From Epilithonimonas xixisoli (GTDB lineage Bacteria; Bacteroidota; Bacteroidia; Flavobacteriales; Weeksellaceae): DNA of 64,000 nucleotides. The stretch covers positions 682,001 through 746,000 of the forward strand of contig NZ_SOEO01000001.1 of the NCBI RefSeq assembly GCF_004365655.1, read 5' to 3'. The translations under genes were made by a program, and so were the position numbers. The notes under the pieces are model-generated. The model saw nothing but the letters and a program-made list of their open reading frames with translations, searched no databases and was not told the DNA's origin. Of the stretch, positions 15,446-24,513 are shown piece after piece; within the stretch, counting starts at the first letter, position 1, and every line of letters begins with the position of its first letter.

Positions 15446-18400
15446 ATGTTATCGGAAAATACCATCGAACAATCACTTGTTGAACAACTCGTATCCCAAG
15501 GTTATACCTATCATTTCGGACCATCGATAGCGCCTTACAGCGACAACCCTCAGAGAGAAAATTTTAGTTCGGTTATTTTGGAAAGTCATTTTAAAGAATC
15601 TTTAAAACGACTAAATCCAACTTTGCCAGAATCGGCAAGAGCTGAAGCTTTTCAAAAAGTTATCAATTTAGGTACAGAAGATATTATGGAAAACAATGAA
15701 CGTTTTCATACTTATATTACTGATGGTGTCACTATTGAATACAACAAAGACGGCAACACAATTGGCATTCCAGTGACTTTGTTGGATGTTGAAAAACCTG
15801 AGAATAATAGTTTTTGGGTTGTCAATCAATTGGTTGTTAAGGAAAGTAATAGTGAGAAACGTTTCGATGTTGTTATCTACATCAACGGTTTACCATTAGT
15901 TTTTATAGAACTTAAAAACGCTACTGACGATAAAGCTACCTTACAAAAAGCTTATCAACAGATACAGAATTATAAAAAAGCAGTGCCAACTGTTTTTTAT
16001 TATAATTCGCTTTGTATTATTTCTGATGGTATTGATGCAAAAACCTCAAGTGTTTCGGCACCACTTTCAAGATATCTTGCGTGGAAAGCACCAAAAGAGG
16101 CAGATACTGCAGTACAGACAGATTTACAGATTCTAACAGAATATATGTTAGACAAGAAAACATTGGTAGAGTTGATTCGTTATTGCACCGTTTTTGAAAA
16201 AGAAGAAAAGAAAGATTCTGAGACAGGACTAATCTCACAGGTTAAAATAAAGAAAGTTGGGGCTTATCATCAGTATTATGCGGTTCAAAAAGCCGTAACA
16301 GAAACCATCAGAGCAACGCATTCTACAGATGGGGATAGAAAAGTAGGTGTGGTTTGGCATACACAAGGTAGTGGAAAATCACTTTCTATGGTCTTTTACA
16401 GCGGTCAAATTATTACGCATCCCCAGATGGAAAATCCGACCATTGTCATCTTAACCGACCGTAATGATCTTGACGACCAATTGTTTAGTACTTTTGGTAA
16501 CTGCGTAGGATTATTGCGTCAAAAGCCGGTGCAAGCAGAAAATAGAGAACATATTAAAGAGCTTTTGAAAGTTTCTGGCGGTGGTGTTATTTTTACGACC
16601 ATTCAAAAGTTTTCTCCAGAAAGCGGGAATGTTTATGATACATTATCTGAAAGAACCAATATTGTGGTAGTTGCTGATGAAGCCCACCGAAGCCAATATG
16701 GTTTTACAGGTAGAGAAGTAGAGACAGAAGAAGGTTCGGAGATAAGATACGGAAACGCAAAATATTTGCGTGATGCATTGCCAAATGCTTCTTACATTGG
16801 TTTTACAGGAACACCCATTGAAAAAGAAGATAAATCTACACCAGCAGTTTTCGGAAATTATATTGATGTTTATGACATCAAACAAGCTGTAGATGATGGA
16901 GCAACAGTTCCTATCAGCTATGAATCTCGTCTAGTTAAAATAAAATTGGATGGGGAAATAGCAGCCACTATTGATGCAGAGATTAATGCCATTTCAGATG
17001 TTACAGAAGAACAGCTAGAAAAGGCTAAAAAGAAAACAACCACCATTGACGCGGTTGTTGGGCAAAAAGACCGATTACAGGATATAGCAAAGGATATTGT
17101 TTTTCATTTTGAAGAAAAGCAGAAAGTAATTGAAGGCAAAGCAATGATTGTCTGTATGACACGTACAATCTGTGCAAAGCTGTATGATGAACTCATTAGT
17201 TTACGACCAGATTGGCATCATACTGATCTTGATAAAGGAAAGCTGAAAGTGATTATGACCAGTTCATCAGATGACGATGCTTTGCTCCAACCACATCATA
17301 CCACTAAAAAACAGAGAAAAGAATTAGCGATAAGAATGAAGGACGCTAATGATGAATTGCAAATCGTTATCGTACGAGATATGTGGCTTACAGGTTTTGA
17401 TGCACCGAGTATGAATACAATGTACATTGATAAAAAAATGCAAGGTGCAAATCTGATGCAGGCTATTGCAAGAGTGAACAGGGTTTACAAAGAAAAACCA
17501 GGTGGATTGATTGTAGATTATATAGGGATTGGACAAGACTTGCGAAACGCAATGGCAGTTTATTTACAGAGCGGAGGTGAAGGCAAGCCTATCTTAGATA
17601 TTAGTGAAGCCATAGCAGGAATGGTGGAAAAGTTTGAAATCATAGAGCAAATGTTTAATGGATATGATTTTAGAAAATATTTTTCATCTGAAACGGCTCA
17701 GAAATTACAAGTACTCTTAGGTGCACAAAACTTTATTTTGTCAACCGAAACTTTAAAAGATCGATTTTTAAAAGAAGTAACCTTACTATCAAGATTGTTT
17801 GCTTTGTCAATTCCAAGTAAAGAAGCAGAAATGATTAAAGATGGAGTTGCCTTTTTTCAAGCAGTAAAATCGAGAATTAATAAATTTTCAAATAACGGAG
17901 TAAAATCTGATTATGAAGTAGAAACAGCAATAAAACAAATTGTAGACAAAGCTTTATCAAGTGATGGCGTAATTGATATTTTTGAAGCAGCAGGCATAAA
18001 AGCTCCATCTGTCAGTATTTTATCGGATGAATTTTTGTTGGAAGTGAAAAATATGCAACAAAAAAATCTTGCGTTTGAATTACTCAAAAAATTATTAAGT
18101 GACGAAGTAAAAGTTCGTAAAACGAAAAATCTAGCTCAAGCTAAAAAGTTCTCTGAAATGCTGGAATCTGTAGTTACAAGGTATCACAACAATCAAATAG
18201 ATTCTGCTCAAGTATTACAGGAATTATCTGAGATTGCAAAGGAAATGCGCTTGGATGATAAAAAATCGGCTGAGTTGGGATTAAGCCCAGAAGAATATGC
18301 ATTTTACAGTGTACTTAAAGAAAACGATTCAACGACATTTTTAGCTGATGATAAAATGAAAGAATTAATTCATACGATTGTAGACGTTGTTAGAAAAAAT

Positions 18401-18565
18401 GCTACAGTGGACTGGAGTAAGAGAGACGATGTGAGAGCACAGCTAAGATTGACTGTTAAAAAGATTTTAATACGTTATGGTTATCCTCCAGATGTAGCAA
18501 AAATGGAAGCAGATAGGGTTCTTGCTCAGAGTGAGTCTCTTGCTAATGTTTTTTCTAAAGAATAA
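15446..18565 (+). CDS. hsdR: type I restriction-modification system restriction subunit HsdR
   Basis: A 1039-residue motor-nuclease. The N-terminal PD-(D/E)xK nuclease has D141 and E155-L-K157. The helicase motor shows Walker A HTQGSGKS (305-312), the DEAH box (411-414), the GFTGTPI motif and, in the second RecA domain, VRDMWLTGFDAPSMNT. The C-terminal helical region binds the methylase. Length and motifs are complete, so the enzyme should be active. It translocates DNA from unmethylated sites and cuts at a distance. In this operon it is separated from hsdS by four unrelated defence genes. Confidence 0.95.
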   Translation: MLSENTIEQSLVEQLVSQGYTYHFGPSIAPYSDNPQRENFSSVILESHFKESLKRLNPTLPESARAEAFQKVINLGTEDIMENNERFHTYITDGVTIEYNKDGNTIGIPVTLLDVEKPENNSFWVVNQLVVKESNSEKRFDVVIYINGLPLVFIELKNATDDKATLQKAYQQIQNYKKAVPTVFYYNSLCIISDGIDAKTSSVSAPLSRYLAWKAPKEADTAVQTDLQILTEYMLDKKTLVELIRYCTVFEKEEKKDSETGLISQVKIKKVGAYHQYYAVQKAVTETIRATHSTDGDRKVGVVWHTQGSGKSLSMVFYSGQIITHPQMENPTIVILTDRNDLDDQLFSTFGNCVGLLRQKPVQAENREHIKELLKVSGGGVIFTTIQKFSPESGNVYDTLSERTNIVVVADEAHRSQYGFTGREVETEEGSEIRYGNAKYLRDALPNASYIGFTGTPIEKEDKSTPAVFGNYIDVYDIKQAVDDGATVPISYESRLVKIKLDGEIAATIDAEINAISDVTEEQLEKAKKKTTTIDAVVGQKDRLQDIAKDIVFHFEEKQKVIEGKAMIVCMTRTICAKLYDELISLRPDWHHTDLDKGKLKVIMTSSSDDDALLQPHHTTKKQRKELAIRMKDANDELQIVIVRDMWLTGFDAPSMNTMYIDKKMQGANLMQAIARVNRVYKEKPGGLIVDYIGIGQDLRNAMAVYLQSGGEGKPILDISEAIAGMVEKFEIIEQMFNGYDFRKYFSSETAQKLQVLLGAQNFILSTETLKDRFLKEVTLLSRLFALSIPSKEAEMIKDGVAFFQAVKSRINKFSNNGVKSDYEVETAIKQIVDKALSSDGVIDIFEAAGIKAPSVSILSDEFLLEVKNMQQKNLAFELLKKLLSDEVKVRKTKNLAQAKKFSEMLESVVTRYHNNQIDSAQVLQELSEIAKEMRLDDKKSAELGLSPEEYAFYSVLKENDSTTFLADDKMKELIHTIVDVVRKNATVDWSKRDDVRAQLRLTVKKILIRYGYPPDVAKMEADRVLAQSESLANVFSKE

Positions 18566-18573
18566 AATGATTT

Positions 18574-18870
18574 ATGAAAAAAACTAATATTACCGAAATT
18601 ACTTTTTCTCAATTTTTATCTGATGTAGAATCTCTGGCAGAATTTAACAGTATAACAGGAAGAAATTATAGAGTATTATTTTTAGAAGATGAGATTCTTC
18701 ATTTTGTAAGAATGTCTAGTGATAAGAATTGGAAAATGGATCTAAGAAAAGTTTATCAAGCTTATCAAGAATTATCTGATTTTAAAGTTGCAAATTTCAA
18801 AAACTATTTACCTCGAACACAATCTCCTGCATTAGGTTTGCTTATATCATTAAATCTGATAATTAATTAA
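18574..18870 (+). CDS. small protein at the end of the defence operon, unknown
   Basis: A 98-residue soluble protein (YRVLFLEDEILHFVRMSSDKNW in the middle, followed by a helical segment, KVYQAYQEL). No family recognised. It begins 8 bases after hsdR and its TAA shares one base with the ATG of the LytTR regulator (TAATG), so it links the operon to the regulator. Its AT-rich codon use is like hsdR, unlike the regulator. Reading-frame integrity and spacing support a real gene; it could be an accessory or anti-restriction control protein, but nothing in the sequence proves this. Confidence 0.6.
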   Translation: MKKTNITEITFSQFLSDVESLAEFNSITGRNYRVLFLEDEILHFVRMSSDKNWKMDLRKVYQAYQELSDFKVANFKNYLPRTQSPALGLLISLNLIIN

Positions 18871-19619
18871 TGACTCACACCTACCGCATCGCCCTCCTAG
18901 AAGACAACTTCAAGCAACTTGATAAGCTGGAATCCTATCTCAGTCAAATCCCAAATGTTCAAATCGTATTGAAAAGCAGAGATTCTGATCATTTTTTCCA
19001 AGAGCTTCCCAATATTAATGTAGATATATTAGTGGCAGACCTAGATCTCGGCAATGACAGTATGACAGGCATGGAGGTGGCGCAGGAAGTGAAGATTCCG
19101 GTTTTCTTTGCCAGCGTAAACACGGCTGATTACATAGAGGATATCGAAAATCTGAAACGGGATGCCGAGATTTGTGTTGACCATATTACCAAACCGTACA
19201 AAGAAGAACAGTTTGTAAAGAGTTTCAAACGCTTTTTGCAGGAGGTGAATTTCTTTTCGCCCCCGCAATATGTGTCTTTGGACTTCAACAAAAAGAAGAA
19301 CAGGATCCTTATCGATGATATCGTGTATCTCTGTGCCAATAAGAATGAGTCTAATAACAAGCAAATCTATTTCATCAACAGGGCACCTGCCAGTCTGATT
19401 GATTTTTCATTTACCAGAATGGAAGAGAGTGGCCTGCTGAAGTCACAGTTTATTACGGTTCATAAATCTTTTCGTGTGAACAAGAAACATATCAAATGCT
19501 ACGATCCCAAAACTGAAAAGATAGAGGTCAGCATTTTTGACGGACATAGCAAAACGAAGTCCGACTACATAAAAGTGGCAGAAAACTACCAGCCTGTCAT
19601 TAGAAAAACTTTTGGCTAA
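18870..19619 (+). CDS. LytTR-family response regulator
   Basis: A 249-residue transcription regulator. The receiver domain (about 5-125) has acidic residues ED (11-12), the phospho-acceptor D57 (VADLDLG) and K near 109. The LytTR DNA-binding domain (about 140-245) contains FITVHKSFRVNKKHI. The partner kinase is not adjacent. The start overlaps the preceding stop by one base. Its GC content is higher than that of the hsd genes, so it may be the native chromosomal gene at the edge of an acquired island. It could regulate the operon, but this is only positional inference. Confidence 0.85.
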   Translation: MTHTYRIALLEDNFKQLDKLESYLSQIPNVQIVLKSRDSDHFFQELPNINVDILVADLDLGNDSMTGMEVAQEVKIPVFFASVNTADYIEDIENLKRDAEICVDHITKPYKEEQFVKSFKRFLQEVNFFSPPQYVSLDFNKKKNRILIDDIVYLCANKNESNNKQIYFINRAPASLIDFSFTRMEESGLLKSQFITVHKSFRVNKKHIKCYDPKTEKIEVSIFDGHSKTKSDYIKVAENYQPVIRKTFG

Positions 19620-19653
19620 CCGCTTTTGGTGCTCCATAAAAAGCTTTTGTTCC

Positions 19654-19691
19654 TGCGCTTCCGATGTTGTTTTCGGAAGCGCATTTTTTTT
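19654..19691 (+). terminator. terminator after the LytTR regulator
   Basis: An 11-bp perfect stem (19654-19664 with 19673-19683) followed by eight T. It lies 34 bases after the regulator's stop and marks the end of the transcript that starts near 7326. Confidence 0.85.
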
Positions 19692-19802
19692 GATTTTTGG
19701 ATTTGAGTTTGATGGATAATTAATGTCGACAAATTAAAATGCGGAATCCGAAAAGCAGAGAGAGTAGGTAATTAAAAAACAATTAAAAAAACAATTAAAA
19801 AA

Positions 19803-20012
19803 ATGAGTAATTCAAAATCTGATTTAGACAACCATTCAAATCAATTAAATCCTAACAATGATTCTTATTGGCAATCAAGAGGTCTGGATGAAAGGCCAGA
19901 TGATTGGGATGACAATGATTCAAATTCTAACAATTCCAATTATGATAATTCCGATGATTATTGGGATGATGATGCATATGAACCTTTCGGAGATTCGGGT
20001 GATTATGATTGA
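19803..20012 (+). CDS. Asn/Asp-rich low-complexity small protein
   Basis: A 69-residue, very acidic, probably disordered protein. It starts with a segment containing NQLNPNNDSYWQSRG and DERPDDW and continues with Asn/Asp/Ser runs. The conserved-looking N-terminal half, with the LNPNN motif shared by the micro-protein at 20169, argues for a real gene; the motif type is seen in small hypothetical proteins of Flavobacteriia. It is preceded by three tandem AATTAAAAAA-like units. Function unknown. Confidence 0.6.
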   Translation: MSNSKSDLDNHSNQLNPNNDSYWQSRGLDERPDDWDDNDSNSNNSNYDNSDDYWDDDAYEPFGDSGDYD

Positions 20013-20168
20013 TGAAGTTCTTATACTAATAAAATGGAATTTAGGAATATAGTAAGCTTATTTTGAGTGTAGATGTCGAACTCAATTACAATTATCAGAA
20101 TTTTATAAATAGGAAAGGACTTTACAACTGGAAATAGTAACCATTATTAACCAATTAAAATAAAAACA

Positions 20169-20306
20169 ATGAAAAACAAAATCACACCTGCGCAGAACCA
20201 GGCAAACATTCAGAACTCAAACAGGGGAACATCTGGAACCAACAGACAGTATGACCAGAACCAAGGTAACCGGGGCAAACAGCTGAACCCTAATAACAAA
20301 AAATAA
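20169..20306 (+). CDS. 45-residue Asn/Gln-rich micro-protein
   Basis: The ATG at 20169 opens a 45-codon frame rich in N, Q, G and K, ending GNRGKQLNPNNKK. It shares the LNPNN motif with the gene at 19803 and, unlike it, is basic. A strong terminator follows the stop by 12 bases, which supports an expressed gene. Probably disordered; function unknown. Confidence 0.5.
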   Translation: MKNKITPAQNQANIQNSNRGTSGTNRQYDQNQGNRGKQLNPNNKK

Positions 20307-20317
20307 TCTATTAGAAT

Positions 20318-20346
20318 AAGCCTGACCAATTGTCAGGCTTTTACTA
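20318..20346 (+). terminator. terminator of the micro-protein gene
   Basis: A 9-bp perfect stem (20318-20326 with 20332-20340, loop CAATT) followed by a short, interrupted T-tract. Confidence 0.75.
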
Positions 20347-20401
20347 TTTTGAACTTTAACTAAGCTCCAGCAAGGATGTGAAACATTGTGACAAGCAAAA
20401 A

Positions 20402-20794
<393 letters not shown>

Positions 20795-20953
20795 TCAACT
20801 TACATTAACCGCTTTCTCAAATTTTCTCCAACCACAGTACCTGCAACGCATAACAGAAAACCTTACACCTTTAACAAACTTTATCATCTCAATTCCCTGC
20901 ACGGCATCATATTTTCTTAGCATTAGGCATACTAATCACAAAAATAAAATCTT

Positions 20954-21502
20954 ATGTCAAAGAAAATTGCAATATTAGCCACCCACGGCTTCGAAGAAAG
21001 CGAATTGAGTTCTCCCAAAGAACATTTGGAACAGCAAGGCTGGACAGCACATATTGTCAGCCCTCAGGACGGCAGCATCAAGTCTTGGTCTGGAAAAGAC
21101 TGGGGCAAAGAATACCAAGTAGATGTGACGCTGGATGAAGTGTCGGCAAGCGACTATGATGCGCTGGTGTTGCCAGGCGGTGTTATCAATCCCGATAAAC
21201 TGAGGATCAACCACGCTGCTTTGTCGTTCGTACAGGATTTTTTCAAACAACACAAGCCTGTGGCTGCCATTTGTCACGGTCCTCAAATCCTCATCAGTGC
21301 AGGTGCTACGGAAGGCAGAAAGATGACTTCGGTAGAATCCATCAGTATCGACCTGCAAAACGCGGGCGCCATATGGGAAGACAGTGAAGTAGTGGTGGAC
21401 AATGGCCTGGTGACAAGTCGAACACCAGAAGATTTGCCAGCTTTCAATGCCAAATTGGTAGAGGAAATCAACGAAGGAAAACACGAAGATCAGAATCTGT
21501 AA
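20954..21502 (+). CDS. DJ-1/PfpI family protein (type 1 glutamine amidotransferase-like)
   Basis: A 182-residue protein of the PfpI/YhbO group. The nucleophile elbow AICHGP places the catalytic cysteine at C107 with H108 next to it, and an acidic residue in EESELSSP (around E15-E18) completes the site. Members are stress proteins with deglycase, chaperone or protease-like activity reported. Length is typical. Monocistronic, with a terminator directly downstream. Confidence 0.9.
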   Translation: MSKKIAILATHGFEESELSSPKEHLEQQGWTAHIVSPQDGSIKSWSGKDWGKEYQVDVTLDEVSASDYDALVLPGGVINPDKLRINHAALSFVQDFFKQHKPVAAICHGPQILISAGATEGRKMTSVESISIDLQNAGAIWEDSEVVVDNGLVTSRTPEDLPAFNAKLVEEINEGKHEDQNL

Positions 21503-21520
21503 ACCAATCCTCACTAAATA

Positions 21521-21559
21521 AAAACAAGACCTAAGAATTCCTTAGGTCTTGTTTTTTTT
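21521..21559. terminator. bidirectional hairpin terminator
   Basis: A long stem (21522-21535 with 21541-21554) with flanking A- and T-runs. It separates the convergent PfpI gene and the histidine kinase gene and can end both transcripts. Confidence 0.85.
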
Positions 21560-21595
21560 ATTGAATGCGCCATTAATCTATTGATTAAAATACAT

Positions 21596-22984
21596 CTAAG
21601 TCACAAATATTGGAAAGCGAATCTGAACCGTAGTTCCTACATTTTCTTTAGAATTCACAATCAATTCGCCATTGTGTATCTTAATAATATTTCGAGCCAA
21701 AGGTAGTCCGATGCCGTAGCCCTCGTAATTCTTGGTGTTGGATGCCCGGAAAAAAGGATCGTAGATTTTATCGAACTCAGAGTCCGGAATCCCAATGCCA
21801 TTATCCTTGACTATGATGTAAACGTGATTGTCTGTGGCGCCAAGGGAAACCTTCACCTGCTGGAAATTGGAGTATTTGCAAGCGTTGTTGACAATATTGG
21901 CCATTGCAAGGTGCAAAAGCTGCTCATTACCCTGGACTTTCAGTTTCTTTGGATTATCCGGAAGCATGCTGATGTCCATATAGACATTGTTTTTAGAATT
22001 AATTCGGGTTGCCGTTTCTATCACATCCCAAAGTAGCTGATCCATCCGTACTTTGTCCATTTTCTGGATTTTTCCGTCGAAACCGGTTTGGGCAATCATC
22101 AGTAGTGCTTTGATTTTTTTATCCAGTTTTTCGGCTTCGTTTAAGATGATTTGAAGCGTCTCCTGATAATGCTCTTCCGATCGTCTGATAGAGAGCGCCA
22201 CATCTGCCTCTCCCATAATCGACGTGAGCGGTGTGCGAAGCTCGTGCGAGACATTCCCAATCAAATGATTCTGCGTTTCAAACGAAGTCTCTACACGGTT
22301 TAGCATATCGTTGAAGGTTTCCACCAGCTCATTCAGTTCCTTGTTTCCGGGCTGAGGTTCCAATCGCAGGTGCAGGTTTTCCGAACTGATTTCTTTTACT
22401 TTGCTCGTGATTTTTAAGATCGGCTTAAAAAGTGTTTTCGAGAGATAAAAAGAAAAGATCATTGAAAAGAAAAGTGCCAAAATCATACAGGTAATCAACG
22501 TTCTTTTGAGATACCCCAAATAATAAACCACATAATGGTTTTTTGCCGAGGCTATGGCAATGTAATCTCTGTTGTTGGATCGGAACGTCTGGCCAATGTA
22601 GTAATCCTCTTTGTCCTTATAATTGGATTCTCCATTCTTCACAAGACTTCTGAAAAACGATTCTGGAAGATGGATTTGATGTGATATCTTTTTATAATTG
22701 GAATCTTTCGGAATTTCAAATACGTAGTCTTTTTCCAACGGCAATTCCTCTGCCTGATTGAGGTTGCTGATGATTTCGGTCGTAGAATCATTGATTTGTG
22801 ATTTGCTTTTCTCAATCTGTACAATCGTTGTCGCCCGGATTTTCAGCAATTCGTAAAAACGCTGGTGGGAAAAATTAACAATAGAAAAATAAACCAAACC
22901 ACTGAAAAGCAATATGACAACGGAGAAAACCAGCATCAAAAGAAGCATCGTTTTGGTTTGATTGGTAGAAATTTTACTCAGCAT
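21596..22984 (-). CDS. sensor histidine kinase
   Basis: A 462-residue membrane kinase. TM1 (about 13-36), a periplasmic sensor of about 120 residues, TM2 (about 160-180), HAMP (about 181-235), HisKA with the phosphorylated histidine H247 (SHELRTPLTS) and a HATPase_c domain with its N, G1 and G2 boxes (NIVNNACKY, VKDNGIGIP, GYGIGLPLA). It phosphorylates the response regulator encoded 3 bases upstream in the same operon. The signal cannot be deduced. All key residues are present. Confidence 0.93.
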   Translation of the reverse strand: MLSKISTNQTKTMLLLMLVFSVVILLFSGLVYFSIVNFSHQRFYELLKIRATTIVQIEKSKSQINDSTTEIISNLNQAEELPLEKDYVFEIPKDSNYKKISHQIHLPESFFRSLVKNGESNYKDKEDYYIGQTFRSNNRDYIAIASAKNHYVVYYLGYLKRTLITCMILALFFSMIFSFYLSKTLFKPILKITSKVKEISSENLHLRLEPQPGNKELNELVETFNDMLNRVETSFETQNHLIGNVSHELRTPLTSIMGEADVALSIRRSEEHYQETLQIILNEAEKLDKKIKALLMIAQTGFDGKIQKMDKVRMDQLLWDVIETATRINSKNNVYMDISMLPDNPKKLKVQGNEQLLHLAMANIVNNACKYSNFQQVKVSLGATDNHVYIIVKDNGIGIPDSEFDKIYDPFFRASNTKNYEGYGIGLPLARNIIKIHNGELIVNSKENVGTTVQIRFPIFVT

Positions 22985-22987
22985 AGT

Positions 22988-23692
22988 TTAAGGTTTTTTG
23001 AGGACGTAGCCCATCCCGATGACGGTGTGAATAATTTTGGAATCATCCTGACTGTCGAGTTTTTTGCGGAGATAATTCACATAGACATCCACCACATTGG
23101 TTCCCAATTCATAATTCACACCCCAAACGGCTTCCAGAATTTCTGATCTGGAAATGACCTTTTCGGGATTATTAAGGAAATAAAGAAGCAACTTATATTC
23201 CGTGGAGGTCAAGGATATTTCGTTTCCGTTTCGGACAACTTTTTTCGTGTAATCGTTCACGGTAAGGTCAGCAAACTGATAGGTGTTCTCGTCATTTTCA
23301 ACTTCGTTGAGGTCTGTGCCGTTGCTGTGTCCGCTTCTTCTAAGCAAAGATTTGATTCTCGCCACCAACTCAATAAATTTGAATGGCTTTACCAGATAGT
23401 CATCGCCGCCACTTTCCAATCCCAAAACAATGTTTTCTGAAGAATCCAAAGCCGTGAGAAAGAGAATGGGAACTGTCTTGTTTTTCTTCCGGATCTCCTT
23501 ACAAACCTCCAAACCATTGATGTCTGGCAGCATAATATCGAGAATAATCATATCAAAATCGTTGTTTTCCACCAGTTTGATTCCTGTAGATCCGTCCAAA
23601 GCAACCGAGATCTCGTAATCCAGTTCCTGCAGACCTTTTTTGATGAAGGATACGACGCTGGACTCATCTTCAATCAGAACAATTTTTTTCAT
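22988..23692 (-). CDS. OmpR-family response regulator
   Basis: A 234-residue regulator. Receiver domain (about 1-118) with E8-D9, phospho-acceptor D52 (LDIMLP) and the conserved K near 102 (LVKPF), then a winged-helix DNA-binding domain (about 135-230; LTSTEYKLLLYFLNNP). It is the partner of the kinase that follows 3 bases later and is the first gene of this operon, transcribed away from fluC. Confidence 0.94.
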   Translation of the reverse strand: MKKIVLIEDESSVVSFIKKGLQELDYEISVALDGSTGIKLVENNDFDMIILDIMLPDINGLEVCKEIRKKNKTVPILFLTALDSSENIVLGLESGGDDYLVKPFKFIELVARIKSLLRRSGHSNGTDLNEVENDENTYQFADLTVNDYTKKVVRNGNEISLTSTEYKLLLYFLNNPEKVISRSEILEAVWGVNYELGTNVVDVYVNYLRKKLDSQDDSKIIHTVIGMGYVLKKP

Positions 23693-23779
23693 AGATAGTA
23701 AAATTCAGAATATATGTAGATTTTCAAAAATAACAATTTAAAATTGAAGTCTGATAGCTTATTTTCATAATTTAGCGTT

Positions 23780-24145
23780 GTGAGAAACTTGATTTATATT
23801 TTCATAGGCGGTGGTTTTGGCAGTGTGATGCGCTTTCTGATTTCGGAGTACACACAGAAGTTTTGGAAGATGAATGCTTTCCCGATGGGAACTTTTGTGG
23901 TCAATATCACGGGTTGTTTTCTGATAGGACTGCTTGCTGCTTATTTTCTTAAGATTGATAATTCTCTCAAATACTTATTCATAACCGGTGTTTGCGGTGG
24001 CTACACTACCTTTTCAACATTCTCGGCAGAAAATTTTTCACTTTGGCAGAATGGCAATTATTTCATTCTGATTTTATATGCATTTCTGAGTCTGATTGTG
24101 GGGTTATTAATGGTTTTTCTTGGATTTAATTTGGTTCGGAATTAA
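23780..24145 (+). CDS. crcB: fluoride efflux channel FluC/CrcB
   Basis: A 121-residue four-helix membrane protein with the family signatures GGGFGSVMR (about 10-18), NITGCFLIG (about 42-50) and [13 protein letters not shown] (about 71-83), the last forming the central Na+ and fluoride-lining region. It works as a dual-topology dimer exporting fluoride. The start is a GTG at 23780, since no in-frame ATG precedes the conserved N-terminus. No fluoride riboswitch was noticed upstream. Confidence 0.93.
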   Translation: MRNLIYIFIGGGFGSVMRFLISEYTQKFWKMNAFPMGTFVVNITGCFLIGLLAAYFLKIDNSLKYLFITGVCGGYTTFSTFSAENFSLWQNGNYFILILYAFLSLIVGLLMVFLGFNLVRN

Positions 24146-24192
24146 TTTTTCTCTTTGATAATTAAAGTTTTAAAATAAATTGTAAAAAATAA

Positions 24193-24224
24193 TTTGGTCA
24201 TAAGCCAAAAGCTTTCTATATTTG
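24193..24224 (+). promoter_or_regulatory. promoter of tRNA-Ser
   Basis: TTTG at 24193-24196, a 20-base spacer and TATATTTG at 24217-24224, the Bacteroidetes primary promoter form. Transcription would begin near 24231, 26 bases before the tRNA. Confidence 0.7.
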
Positions 24225-24256
24225 CACCACTGAAAACGAGAGATCGTAGCAAGTAA

Positions 24257-24341
24257 GGAGAAATGGCAGAGTGGTCGATTGCGATAGTCTTGAAAACTAT
24301 TGACTGTAACAGGTCCGGGGGTTCGAATCCCTCTTTCTCCG
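24257..24341 (+). tRNA. tRNA-Ser (anticodon TGA)
   Basis: An 85-base class II tRNA. The acceptor stem pairs GGAGAAA (24257-24263) with TTTCTCC (24334-24340), discriminator G at 24341. The anticodon loop CTTGAAA holds TGA at 24291-24293, the variable arm is extended as expected for serine, and the T-loop is TTCGAAT. CCA is not encoded. It reads UCA and other UCN codons. Confidence 0.95.
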
Positions 24342-24357
24342 CAAACGGAAAGATTTT

Positions 24358-24388
24358 AAAAGCTGTAATTCAATTACAGCTTTTTTTT
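24358..24388 (+). terminator. terminator of tRNA-Ser
   Basis: An inverted repeat of AGCTGTAATT around 24361-24381 with flanking A- and T-runs, 17 bases after the tRNA. Confidence 0.8.
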
Positions 24389-24458
24389 GTTTTGTATTCT
24401 CTCATAAATTAGATTTCTTTTGTAAATCAACAGATGTAATTCTCGATGATTATTAAAC

Positions 24459-24484
24459 AAAAAAAAGACAGCTTAAAAGCTGTC
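24459..24484 (-). terminator. terminator of the T9SS LamG protein gene
   Basis: A 7-bp stem (24467-24473 with 24478-24484), followed on the minus strand by a T-run, 30 bases beyond the stop at 24514. Confidence 0.75.
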
Positions 24485-24513
24485 CCTTCTCATCATTAGC
24501 ATTTGGTGTATTA

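Noticed and set aside
19858-20052. 64-codon frame overlapping the Asn-rich gene
   Set aside because: It is made of Met/Ile runs created by reading GAT/AAT repeats out of frame.
23700-23780. Fluoride riboswitch ahead of the fluC gene
   Set aside because: The interval is short and AT-rich and shows no pseudoknot-like GC segments of the crcB motif.
24257-24341. tRNA-Ser as attachment site of the defence island
   Set aside because: The island ends about 4.6 kb before the tRNA, and no duplicated tRNA 3' end or integrase gene is present.
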